Source: an uncultured Poribacteria bacterium
GTDB taxonomy: Bacteria; Poribacteria; WGA-4E; PCPOR2b
DNA: 64,000 bases
Reading direction: 5' to 3'
NCBI GenBank assembly: GCA_958296125.1
Contig: OY282444.1
Location: 2,227,940-2,291,939, forward strand
Positions 24,002 to 31,928 of the stretch are shown here, in pieces. The notes under the pieces are model-generated. The model saw only the letters and a program-made list of their open reading frames with translations. It did not search any database and was not told the DNA's origin. The position numbers and the translations under genes are program-made. Within the stretch, counting starts at the first letter, position 1, and each line of letters begins with the position of its first letter.

Positions 24002-24076
24002 TAAGGTAGTAGGCCCGCTCCGTCGTGCCGTAAGTTGCATAATGGTTACGGCATACAGAATATGCCTACTACTTTG
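24002..24076. repeat. Nested imperfect palindrome
   Basis: AAGGTAGTAGGC near 24005 faces GCCTACTACTTT near 24064, and inside them TGCCGTAA faces TTACGGCA. About 75 bp can fold into one long hairpin. It lies between the 23226 gene and a truncated epimerase and looks like a small non-autonomous repeat. Confidence 0.45.
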
Positions 24077-24088
24077 TGGCAACTTGCG

Positions 24089-24262
24089 TTATGTTAATTG
24101 GTATACTTCACCGGCATCGGTCAGATCAACACGCAAGAAACGAGGCACTCTCCCTTCAGACGCTAATATATCAACGCCAGTGACACTATGCCCTGCGTTT
24201 ACCAATTCCTTCACAACATAATGACCGATGCGGCTACTCGCCCCGGTGACCAAAATCTGCAT
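24089..24262 (-). pseudogene. NAD(P)-dependent epimerase/SDR, N-terminal fragment
   Basis: 57 codons from ATG 24262: MQILVTGASSRIGHYVVKEL, then VNAGHSVTGVDILA and FLRVDLTDAGEVYQLT. This is the first beta-alpha-beta unit of an extended SDR (GASSRIG replaces GATGFIG). It ends in TAA after the second Asp-containing strand, where a full protein would continue for over 200 residues. A palindromic repeat adjoins the breakpoint. GGAG precedes the start. Confidence 0.65.
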
Positions 24263-24361
24263 CTCCAACTCCTTTTCGTTGCCTTAATTCCCCGACTTTG
24301 GTAAACTGAAAGAAGTCATCGTATGCTTTCAACTGATTCATTCCTAAATAAAAGGAAATCT

Positions 24362-25483
24362 ATGGACTTCAACGAAATCAAATTTCAGGACGCAAAAACA
24401 CAAACCTACCTCGGCAGTCCGAGCATCGTCCGGCTCGCAGATGGGACACTGCTCGCAACACACGACTATTTCGGGACAGGCTGCCCCCTGAACCACGAAA
24501 ACGCACAACACCTAACCAGCGTCTACCGTTCAAGCGATAACGGAGAGACTTGGGCCAACATCACCCATATCGCAAATGCGTTCTGGAGTTCGTTATTTAC
24601 CCACAACGGCAGCGTTTACCTATTCGGCACATCACAGGAATATGGCTCAATTCTAATCCGCCGCAGCTGCGACGGAGGATACACTTGGACCCATCCCAAA
24701 GATGAGAAATCCGGCTTACTATTTCGGGGCGGTCCTTTCCGTGAACCACCGAATTACCACTGTGCCCCGGTGCCAATCCTTCTGAAGGACAACAGGTTGT
24801 ATCGGGCATTCGAGGACTGCGATCCGTGTATCTGGGGCAGCGGCTTCCAATCCCTCGTAATTTCTGCCGATGTAGATGCAGATCTCCTAGACGCTGCCAA
24901 CTGGACGATGAGCAACAAACTTCCCTTCGATCCGGCATGGGTTCCAGAGACGTGGGGAGAATTAGAGCGTCCGGGCTGGCTAGAAGGAAACACAGTAGAA
25001 ACGAAGGACGGGGAGATCTGGAATATCCTCCGCTTCAATTCGCTTCCCTTGTGGGACAAGGCAGCAATCGTTAAAGTTCACGACAATGGCACGACCATCA
25101 TGTTCGATCCAGAGACGGGGTTTATCGATTTTCCCGGCGGAATGACGAAGTTCACCATCCGTTTTGACCCAGCGACCGGGCATTACCTAACCCTTAGCAA
25201 CAACAACCCCAACCCAAGTCAACCTTCTCGGCGCACCGTACTGTCGTTGCACACTTCTGAAGACCTTCTCCGTTGGGCGCACAAACTCACGCTGTTAGAG
25301 GACGATCAGGGCTTACCTTATGAGCAATCCATCCAGTTGACCGGTTTCCAGTATGTGGATTGGCAGTTTGACGGTGACGGCATTATCTACATCGTTCGCA
25401 CCGCTTACGATGGCGCACATAACTTTCATGATGCCAATCGGATTACGTTCCATCAGATCCGCGACTTTCGGGGCTTGCTGTAG
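24362..25483 (+). CDS. BNR-repeat (sialidase-like) glycoside hydrolase-type protein
   Basis: 373 residues with a six-bladed-propeller look. Asp-box motifs SSDNGETW (about 60) and SCDGGYTW (about 110) are clear; a later counterpart HTSEDLLRW is degenerate. It begins MDFNEIKFQDAKTQTYLGSP and has GSPSIVRLADGTLLATHDYF, typical of exo-alpha-sialidase-like proteins. No signal peptide is seen from ATG 24362, which follows AAAGGA. The upstream ATG 24323 seems spurious. Enzymatic activity is not certain, as catalytic Arg/Tyr/Glu cannot be mapped with confidence. Confidence 0.78.
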   Translation: MDFNEIKFQDAKTQTYLGSPSIVRLADGTLLATHDYFGTGCPLNHENAQHLTSVYRSSDNGETWANITHIANAFWSSLFTHNGSVYLFGTSQEYGSILIRRSCDGGYTWTHPKDEKSGLLFRGGPFREPPNYHCAPVPILLKDNRLYRAFEDCDPCIWGSGFQSLVISADVDADLLDAANWTMSNKLPFDPAWVPETWGELERPGWLEGNTVETKDGEIWNILRFNSLPLWDKAAIVKVHDNGTTIMFDPETGFIDFPGGMTKFTIRFDPATGHYLTLSNNNPNPSQPSRRTVLSLHTSEDLLRWAHKLTLLEDDQGLPYEQSIQLTGFQYVDWQFDGDGIIYIVRTAYDGAHNFHDANRITFHQIRDFRGLL

Positions 25484-25496
25484 CGACGAAACTAGC

Positions 25497-26447
25497 TTAC
25501 CATACAAACACAGTCCCCAACAGTTCATTGGGTGTATCCCGCAGTGTGTCATAGATGCGCTTGGCTTCGCTCACCGGAACGACATCACGGATTAACGGCG
25601 CAATCTTCACCAACCCCCGATCAACCAAACGACACAGATTTTGCAGGTCATCGCGATCAAAATGGCTGTTCTGTTTCAGCTGGATCTCGCGTCCCTGACC
25701 GAGGTTAAAGGTATAGCTCACTTTGCCTCGTCCAGCGATGAATATAACCCTGCCGCGCTGGCGCACCGCACTGATGAATTGGTCCTCCATGCCCGGCACG
25801 CCTGCGAAGTCAATCACCGCGTCGAAGGTTCCGTCAGCCACCCCTTTTTCCCACCCGTCTCCCGAAACATCCAGAACGGTTTCAGCTGCACCGATCTGTC
25901 TAGCAATCTCCAAACGGTTGGGGTTAATGTCGCAAAGCGTAGCACGGGCACCCATAACAGCTGCAATTTGCGCGGCAACCTGGCCGATGATGCCAGCCCC
26001 CACAATCAACACCCGTTCTCCCATTTTCAACTCGGTGTTACGGCAGGTACGCATGGCGACACTGGTCATCCCGAAAAGTGCAGCCTCCGCGCGGTCAATC
26101 GAGTCGGGCAGCTTGATGAGCAAGTCATCTTCCGGCATCACGACGTACTCTGCATGGATGGCACTCATATACAGCACATCCCCAATCTGTAGTTCGCTGA
26201 CCTCGGGCCCCACCTCAATCACCCGCCCCACATTCTGGTAGCCGTTTCCGCCGGTGGGCAGTTGTTCATCCTTGGGAGCGTAGTTTCCGCCAATCAGCTG
26301 ATTTCGTTCTGTACCGTTTGTTATCCCGGAATAGAGCGTCTCAGTTTTGATTTCGTTGCCGGTTGGTCCCGCCGAATCGGGCCAATCGTGGACAAGGACT
26401 TTCTGCCGTCTCTTATCAGGTAAGCCTTGAATACTCAACGTACGCAT
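25497..26447 (-). CDS. Zinc-type alcohol/polyol dehydrogenase (MDR family)
   Basis: 316 residues of the medium-chain dehydrogenase superfamily. The GroES-like N-domain contains NGYQNVGRVIEVG in the place of the usual GHE motif. The Rossmann motif is VLIVGAGIIGQVAAQIAA and the cofactor strand LCDINPNRLEIA. The structural zinc cysteine cluster is missing and metal binding is doubtful. The gene begins 13 bp after the ThuA gene, so they are co-transcribed. The pair suggests secondary alcohol or sugar oxidation. Confidence 0.88.
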   Translation of the reverse strand: MRTLSIQGLPDKRRQKVLVHDWPDSAGPTGNEIKTETLYSGITNGTERNQLIGGNYAPKDEQLPTGGNGYQNVGRVIEVGPEVSELQIGDVLYMSAIHAEYVVMPEDDLLIKLPDSIDRAEAALFGMTSVAMRTCRNTELKMGERVLIVGAGIIGQVAAQIAAVMGARATLCDINPNRLEIARQIGAAETVLDVSGDGWEKGVADGTFDAVIDFAGVPGMEDQFISAVRQRGRVIFIAGRGKVSYTFNLGQGREIQLKQNSHFDRDDLQNLCRLVDRGLVKIAPLIRDVVPVSEAKRIYDTLRDTPNELLGTVFVW

Positions 26448-26460
26448 TGACTATCTCCCC

Positions 26461-27093
26461 CTAAATTCTTCCCGCCAACCACTGAATCCCCTGCGAAATC
26501 ACCGCGCGGAAATTTGGATCAGAAAAAACCTGATTGTCGTGGCCCGACTGGCAACAGAGCACGCGCGCGTTTTTGTACTGTCGAGCCCAAGCCAGCGTCT
26601 TCATGCTATCAGGGTGATCGGTAGTCAACAATAGGTCACTGTCATCCCCCGGATCCGCCATGATATAAATCTCATCCACCATCTTCCACGGAGTCAAGCC
26701 CCGGAGGGTCGGGTGCTGCGAATCTACGATGTCAACATGCACATTTTGGTCTATCTGGACACCGAAACTACGATTTTCAATACCGCACAGCTCCGACCAC
26801 AATTGCCACTGCGGAAACGCAAGGATGGCGTGGTGCAGCACCAAGATACCTGCCCCATTTTCGCCCAACTGTTCAATGGCTTCCTTGACTCTCCCCTCAT
26901 CGGGCGTTACCCGATGAAAATTATAAAACACAAGGACATCATACTGCTCTTGGACTTTTCCGGCATCTGCCGCAAAGTTCTCCAGATCCTGTAGGTAAAA
27001 ATCAATTTCGGGAATACTCCTGAACAACCCGTGAAACCCCGGCACATCAAAGGTGTGCTGTCCGGTTATCACCGCTGTTTTAATCTTGCTCAT
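26461..27093 (-). CDS. ThuA-like domain protein
   Basis: 210 residues of the ThuA (trehalose utilisation) glutamine-amidotransferase-like family. It starts KIKTAVITGQHTFDVPGFHG and has DVLVFYNFHRVTPDEG, ENGAGILVLHHAILAF, VDIVDSQHPTLRGLTPW and LAWARQYKNARVLCCQSGHD. The last segment is the family signature. The biochemical role is unsettled; ThuA proteins occur with sugar dehydrogenases, as here with the MDR gene 13 bp downstream. Confidence 0.88.
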   Translation of the reverse strand: MSKIKTAVITGQHTFDVPGFHGLFRSIPEIDFYLQDLENFAADAGKVQEQYDVLVFYNFHRVTPDEGRVKEAIEQLGENGAGILVLHHAILAFPQWQLWSELCGIENRSFGVQIDQNVHVDIVDSQHPTLRGLTPWKMVDEIYIMADPGDDSDLLLTTDHPDSMKTLAWARQYKNARVLCCQSGHDNQVFSDPNFRAVISQGIQWLAGRI

Positions 27094-27187
27094 AATCCCC
27101 TCCAGTTATAGATAAAATAGAATATGCTGCCAGCTTATTTGACAACAATCAGGAACGGGGCAGCTATGTTGGCAAAAGCCGTATCTG

Positions 27188-27401
27188 TTATCTGAATAGC
27201 TGGTTTTTAATTTTTGTCTGAATCTCCCGTGAACCAATCAAAGCACGCTCAACCACTATTTTTTGGCGTTTATTGAGGAGATTAAGAAAGGCGAGGGAAA
27301 GTCTATCGGTGTCAATATAGGGAAGCGCAGTTGCATACGGCGGAGACGTAATAATCAAGTCAATTTGATTGTTACGTTTTAGATAAGGACTATGAATCTG
27401 T
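27188..27401 (-). pseudogene. DNA methyltransferase fragment
   Basis: Open frame directly after the stop of the PLP-enzyme gene: IDLIITSPPYATALPYIDT, then DRLSLAFLNLL and ALIGSREIQTK. SPPY is motif IV of amino-methyltransferases and the following sequence is typical of one N4/N6 methylase family. Only ~70 codons remain and there is no start codon. 27094-27187 carries nothing convincing. Confidence 0.65.
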
Positions 27402-28487
27402 TCATGTCAATACTTCAACCAAACGCTTGGCGATAGCTTCCTCCTCACCCGGCATCAGCGTCATCGGATTGAACACCACAGTGTCGTTACCTCCACCGTT
27501 CACAATGGAAGGAACCCCTTCTCTCAATTCACCGTTCACCTGTGCCGCTGTTTTCCCATACGAGGAGTCAAGGGTGATATGCACTGATGGATGCTGCTTG
27601 GCATCAACCACCTGTGCGTGAACCCCATCAACCGATTCAACAGCTTGGGCGATATGTTCCATCTGGGCGCGCCACTCGGCATATTCCTCTTTCTCATCTT
27701 TCGCAAGGAAGATCTCAACGGCTGTGAGTAGCCCCATGACCTCTTCTTTGCCGACCTTCATGCCGCGCCCAATTGCGCTGTGAGGGTTAGAGTTGAGACG
27801 TGCTGCTTCGACAAACTCCTGTTTCCCAATTACTAATCCTGAATTTTGGGGGCCGCGAATCCCTTTTCCGCCACTGAAATTGACTAACGATGCACCCATT
27901 CCAGCAATCTCTTTCAAATTTGACCGGGGCGGCAGTTGTGCTGCGGCATCAACCACCACAGGCACACCGCGCGCTGTGGCTTCAGGAATAATCTCTGCAA
28001 GCTGCTCCTTCGGCTGTGCACCGAAGAAGAAGACAATTGCCGCGGTATTGGGACCAATCCCCTCAAGTATATCTGCTGCTGAAACCGATTCGCGGGTGCC
28101 GACCCGAACCAACGTTCCGCCGACCGCCTCAATTCCCTGATGGATGTAGGTATGCGAATCGACCATGCTGATGATAAACTCGTTTTTTGCACCGCTCGTG
28201 TCAGGTAACTTGTGAACACGGTTTACATCTGTCCCTGTCAGGCAGGCGGCGGCAGAGACCTGTACGCCACTTGCAGCCCCACAAGAAACGAATGCGGCTT
28301 CAACCCCGATCATCTCCGCTAATTTGTCACCAACCTGCTCGTGGAGGTCATTGAGATGGATGAAGGAAGTTGACGCCTCACGCATGGATTCGACCACTTC
28401 CGTCGGCATGATGCTGCCCCCGAGCGTCGTGATAGTTCCACTTGCGTTGATAAAAGGTTTGATACCCAAATCTTGATACGTTAGCAT
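27402..28487 (-). CDS. SelA-like PLP-dependent enzyme
   Basis: 361-residue fold-type I PLP enzyme related to SelA and D-glucosaminate-6-phosphate ammonia-lyase. It starts GIKPFINASGTITTLGGSIM, has VSCGAASGVQVSAAACLTG (phosphate-binding loop), PVVVDAAAQLPPR and the PLP lysine in NFSGGKGIRGPQNSGLVIG. It lacks the SelA N-terminal domain, so it is probably a lyase of sugar-acid or amino-acid catabolism rather than Sec-tRNA synthesis. GGAGG precedes the start, and it follows the esterase gene by 24 bp. Confidence 0.85.
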   Translation of the reverse strand: MLTYQDLGIKPFINASGTITTLGGSIMPTEVVESMREASTSFIHLNDLHEQVGDKLAEMIGVEAAFVSCGAASGVQVSAAACLTGTDVNRVHKLPDTSGAKNEFIISMVDSHTYIHQGIEAVGGTLVRVGTRESVSAADILEGIGPNTAAIVFFFGAQPKEQLAEIIPEATARGVPVVVDAAAQLPPRSNLKEIAGMGASLVNFSGGKGIRGPQNSGLVIGKQEFVEAARLNSNPHSAIGRGMKVGKEEVMGLLTAVEIFLAKDEKEEYAEWRAQMEHIAQAVESVDGVHAQVVDAKQHPSVHITLDSSYGKTAAQVNGELREGVPSIVNGGGNDTVVFNPMTLMPGEEEAIAKRLVEVLT

Positions 28488-28511
28488 TGGATCCTCCTAC
28501 ATAAATTTTGG

Positions 28512-29390
28512 CTACAAATATAAATCCAACCAATTTTTCGCATGGTTGTTGAAATCGGTACATGGTGAATGCCCCAAGTCAGGGTAGATCATCAGTGCTT
28601 TCTGGCTTACGATGCGTTCAAACACAGGTGCGATTGTGTGGTACGGGCAAACGTCGTCTTTCATTCCGATATTAACGAGCATAGGACAGGTAATCATTTC
28701 CACCAGATTGAGGGGATCAAAATAGGCGAGTGTTTCGAGAACAATCTCTTTCCGTTCAGGGTGTTGACTCAGATATTCGCCCAGCTCGACATACGGGTTA
28801 GTTTTCACCTCAATAGAGAGCGGATAGTTGCACAAAAACGGTTCTTCGGCAACGCCGGCTTTCATTCGCTCATCTAAGGAAGAGGTTGCAAGCGTCAATC
28901 CACCACCTTGACTGCGACTCCACATCCCAATCCGATCTACATCAATTTCGGAACGATCCACCAGAAAATCGATACCCCGCACACAATCCATATACACCTC
29001 ACGATAAAAATACCTGTCCCGATCGGTGATATGATAGGTAAGGTACGTCCCCGATTCAATCTGCCACTCCGCCTTGCTCTCCCCCTGGCTTCGCGGAAAC
29101 AGTGTGAGGACAGCGTATCCCTGAAGGACGAGCTGCGTTGGGATCTGCTTGCTCCCGCTGTAACCGGGGACAGCGAGAATGGCGGGACATTTTCCCCGTG
29201 GATTATCCTTCGGTACTGAGTACCAACCCCGGAGTTTGATTCCGCCAAAACTGGTCAGCGTCACGCCATAGGTGTCGAACTCTCTGCCACTCTGCTCAGG
29301 TGCAGGTGAGAGTTCGGGTTGTATGGGAATTTTATCGAGTGCTGCCCGCGTCCCTTCCCAGAACTCCCGAATGTCATTTGGTGAGTACAT
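28512..29390 (-). CDS. Acetyl-xylan-esterase/dienelactone-hydrolase-type alpha/beta hydrolase
   Basis: 292 residues. GVTLTSFGGIKLRGWYSVP and PAILAVPGYSGSK mark the AXE1-type N-terminus. The nucleophile Ser is in MWSRSQGGGLTLATS, the acid in MLVNIGMKDDVCPYHT and the His in PDLGHSPC. ATG 29390 has GGAGG 9 bases upstream; the longer frame to 29519 adds an unlikely leader. A cytoplasmic carboxylester hydrolase that probably shares a transcript with the SelA-like gene. Confidence 0.88.
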   Translation of the reverse strand: MYSPNDIREFWEGTRAALDKIPIQPELSPAPEQSGREFDTYGVTLTSFGGIKLRGWYSVPKDNPRGKCPAILAVPGYSGSKQIPTQLVLQGYAVLTLFPRSQGESKAEWQIESGTYLTYHITDRDRYFYREVYMDCVRGIDFLVDRSEIDVDRIGMWSRSQGGGLTLATSSLDERMKAGVAEEPFLCNYPLSIEVKTNPYVELGEYLSQHPERKEIVLETLAYFDPLNLVEMITCPMLVNIGMKDDVCPYHTIAPVFERIVSQKALMIYPDLGHSPCTDFNNHAKNWLDLYL

Positions 29391-29747
29391 ACTTCGATGC
29401 CTCCGTTGAACGTGAAACGTGAAACGTAAATTGACAATAGGCAATCTGTTCCTACCCCTATTTATTAGTTTCTCATCATACCGTTTTGCGGAGATGCTGT
29501 CAACCAAAAAGTAGGGCAAAGTCGCGGATCAGAGCATACCTGAAAAGGAATCGCCGAAGCAAAGAAAAACCCGTTCATGCAGCGGTTTGTGCACTTCCCC
29601 GTTAGTAGGTAGTCCGTGGGTCAAGATTCATATCTCGACATGAGGATGTCGATTTTGGAAAATCGACCGACTAGAAATCATCATCAAGGTTTGTCTTAGG
29701 ATAGTGGCAACTTCGGTTAATTTATCAAAATCAAATGACGATCTCAG

Positions 29748-29777
29748 TTGATTTAGTCGTAGTGTCCGTGTTATAAT
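29748..29777 (+). promoter_or_regulatory. Sigma-70 promoter for ferredoxin-yicC-gmk
   Basis: TTGATT (29748-29753), 18-bp spacer, TATAAT (29772-29777), about 110 bp upstream of the ferredoxin start. The rest of 29391-29885 shows no gene. Confidence 0.6.
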
Positions 29778-29885
29778 TAGGGGCGATCGGTCGTCCGCCT
29801 AAAATTCATCCGCGTTGACCACTGATTTCCGCCACTCATTCCAACTGCAATGGTTCTCAAATTCAAAGGAGGGAGCGCGTTTCTA

Positions 29886-30344
29886 ATGGCTTACTACATA
29901 ACAGAAGAATGCGTCGGTTGCATGGCATGTCTAACAAATTGCCCCGTTGATGCCATCACCGGCGACCGTAAAATGCTTCATATCATAGACCCGGATATAT
30001 GTATCGATTGTAGTGCGTGTGGTATGGTCTGTCCGGTCGAAGCCATCCATGATCAGAATGGAGATGTCGCTAAATTTATTAAGCGTCCCAAAGATCGTCC
30101 GATTGCTGTAATCTACGAGGAACTCTGCTCTGGGTGTGATTTTTGTGTCCACATCTGTCCATGGGATTGCCTAGAGTTAAAAGATCCGGAGACCGGCGAA
30201 CACGCCGAGAGCTTCTTCGGTATCTGCGAACTTGTGAAACCGAGGGATTGTGTCGGGTGCAAACTTTGTGAAGAGGTCTGTATCAAAGATGCAATCCGTG
30301 TTGAATCTCCAATTTTAGTCGAATGGCAGGAAGCGGCAGATTAA
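29886..30344 (+). CDS. Four-cluster 4Fe-4S ferredoxin-like protein
   Basis: 152 residues with four CxxCxxCxxxC motifs: CVGCMACLTNC (about 9), CIDCSACGMVC (about 39), CSGCDFCVHIC (about 81) and CVGCKLCEEVC (about 123). It could hold up to four [4Fe-4S] clusters, as in polyferredoxin-type electron wires. No partner oxidoreductase is adjacent; instead yicC starts 2 bp downstream and gmk follows. AAAGGAGGG lies before the chosen ATG. A start at 29850 would add 12 residues. Confidence 0.88.
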   Translation: MAYYITEECVGCMACLTNCPVDAITGDRKMLHIIDPDICIDCSACGMVCPVEAIHDQNGDVAKFIKRPKDRPIAVIYEELCSGCDFCVHICPWDCLELKDPETGEHAESFFGICELVKPRDCVGCKLCEEVCIKDAIRVESPILVEWQEAAD

Positions 30345-30346
30345 TC

Positions 30347-31231
30347 ATGATCAGAAGTATGACCGGCTATAGTCGGCATAAAGCAGAAACTGCCTTCGGG
30401 CAGTTGATTATCGAAATTAAATCGTGGAACGCTCGCTACTGTAAAGTAACCGTCCGCACCCCAGAATTTCTTTCCAGATTTGATCATCAGGTCCACAGTG
30501 CGATAAGGAATCGGGTTTCGAGAGGACAAATCCAAGCTACAGTCGAGTGGACCGAGGCCGCTACCGTCTCAAACCAATTCCCCGTTCTCGATTTTAAGTG
30601 GGCAGATCAGTACCATCAAGCCCTTGTAAAGTTGCAAAATAGGCTGCAATTAGCGGACGAGATTTCGCTTTCTCTGCTGGTCCAACTCCCCGGTGTCTTA
30701 ACTACACAAGAAACCGATTTGGACGAAGAAGCGGTTTGGAAGGTGTTACAGGCTCACCTAGAAACCGCTTTGGATGGGTTGGAAACAACCAAGCAGGCAG
30801 AAGGCACTGTTATGCTTGAGGAAATCAAAGGACTCATCCACTCTATCCAGCTTCTGACTCGGAAGATAAAAGCGGCTAGCGCAAATCTTGTCGAAGCCAC
30901 GCATACAAGACTGGAAGCACGTTTGAACGAACTCTTTGAAGGACGTGTTAAAATCGATCCACACCGCCTCACGATGGAGGCAGGCGTGATTGCCTCCCGC
31001 TCAGACATCACGGAAGAACTGGTGCGGCTTGATAGCCACTGCTCTCAGTTTGTAGAATATCTGCAAGCAACCCAACCCATCGGCAGACAACTCGATTTTC
31101 TACTGCAAGAGATGAATCGAGAAGTCAATACCATCTCTGCCAAAGCGTCTCGATCCTCCATCTCCTATACCGGCGTTGCCCTGAAAACAGAGATTGAAAA
31201 AATTCGGGAATTGGTTCAGAATGTGGAATAA
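30347..31231 (+). CDS. yicC: YicC-family endoribonuclease/stress protein
   Basis: 294 residues. The N-terminus MIRSMTGYSRHKAE is diagnostic, as are EIKSWNARYCKVTVRTPEFL and the C-terminal GRQLDFLLQEMNREVNTI plus the terminal IEKIRELVQNVE. YicC proteins are metal-dependent endoRNases acting in RNA turnover. ATG 30347 lies 2 bp after the ferredoxin stop and the gene overlaps gmk by 11 bp. yicC-gmk is a widely conserved order. Confidence 0.93.
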   Translation: MIRSMTGYSRHKAETAFGQLIIEIKSWNARYCKVTVRTPEFLSRFDHQVHSAIRNRVSRGQIQATVEWTEAATVSNQFPVLDFKWADQYHQALVKLQNRLQLADEISLSLLVQLPGVLTTQETDLDEEAVWKVLQAHLETALDGLETTKQAEGTVMLEEIKGLIHSIQLLTRKIKAASANLVEATHTRLEARLNELFEGRVKIDPHRLTMEAGVIASRSDITEELVRLDSHCSQFVEYLQATQPIGRQLDFLLQEMNREVNTISAKASRSSISYTGVALKTEIEKIRELVQNVE

Positions 31232-31859
31232 TCGACCCTCCCAAAAGGGGTTACTCATTGTTATATCGGGCCCTTCTGGGACCGGCAAAACGAGTGTTGT
31301 CAGAGCACTCTACGAAGGCGATGCAACATTGGAGCTTTCGATCTCCGCGACGACCCGCCCACCCCGCTCCAATGAAACCAATGGCATCAATTACCATTTT
31401 TTAGACCAAACCGAATTTGAAAATCTGATTCAGCATGGCGGCTTTTTGGAATGGGTAAAGTATGGCGGATACTACTACGGCACCTTAAAATCCACGGTAG
31501 AATCAACGATCGCAAACGGTAAGGATCTGATTTTAGAAATCGACGTGCACGGCGCAATGAAGGTAAAAGACCTCAACATCCGATGTACTAGTATTTTTCT
31601 TTTGCCTCCCTCCCTAGAGAGTTTAGAAAAACGGCTTCGCAACCGCAGAACAGAATCCGACTCAGAACTTCAACAACGTTTGCTGACAGCGAAATCAGAG
31701 TTCGATTATATTGCAGACTACGAGTACTGTGTTAAAAATCCGGATAACGATGTCGCAGGAGCTGTGACTCAAATTCGCTACATCATCTCCGCAGAACGCT
31801 GTCGAATCGACGACCAGCTTCTCGCTACAATCTCTCAAGAATTTTCCACTCCCCAATAG
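31221..31859 (+). CDS. gmk: Guanylate kinase
   Basis: GMP kinase, 212 residues. The P-loop is SGPSGTGKTSVV (about 17-28). The GMP-binding region has SISATTRPPRSNE and GINYHFLDQTEFE with the family's Tyr, then FLEWVKYGGYYYGT, DLILEIDVHGA and the lid RLRNRRTES. The ATG at 31221 overlaps the 3' end of yicC, implying coupling. An upstream start (31194) is less likely. Confidence 0.95.
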   Translation: MWNNRPSQKGLLIVISGPSGTGKTSVVRALYEGDATLELSISATTRPPRSNETNGINYHFLDQTEFENLIQHGGFLEWVKYGGYYYGTLKSTVESTIANGKDLILEIDVHGAMKVKDLNIRCTSIFLLPPSLESLEKRLRNRRTESDSELQQRLLTAKSEFDYIADYEYCVKNPDNDVAGAVTQIRYIISAERCRIDDQLLATISQEFSTPQ

Positions 31860-31928
31860 CAGGACGCATAGCTGAAAACCCCGTTCCCACAGTACCCCGG
31901 CATCAACCCAACGAAAAGGAAAATTAAC

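Noticed and set aside
27402-28487. SelA (L-seryl-tRNA(Sec) selenium transferase) as evidence of Sec synthesis
   Set aside because: The protein lacks the SelA N-terminal domain and resembles the broader lyase subgroup. It cannot support the selenoprotein claim.
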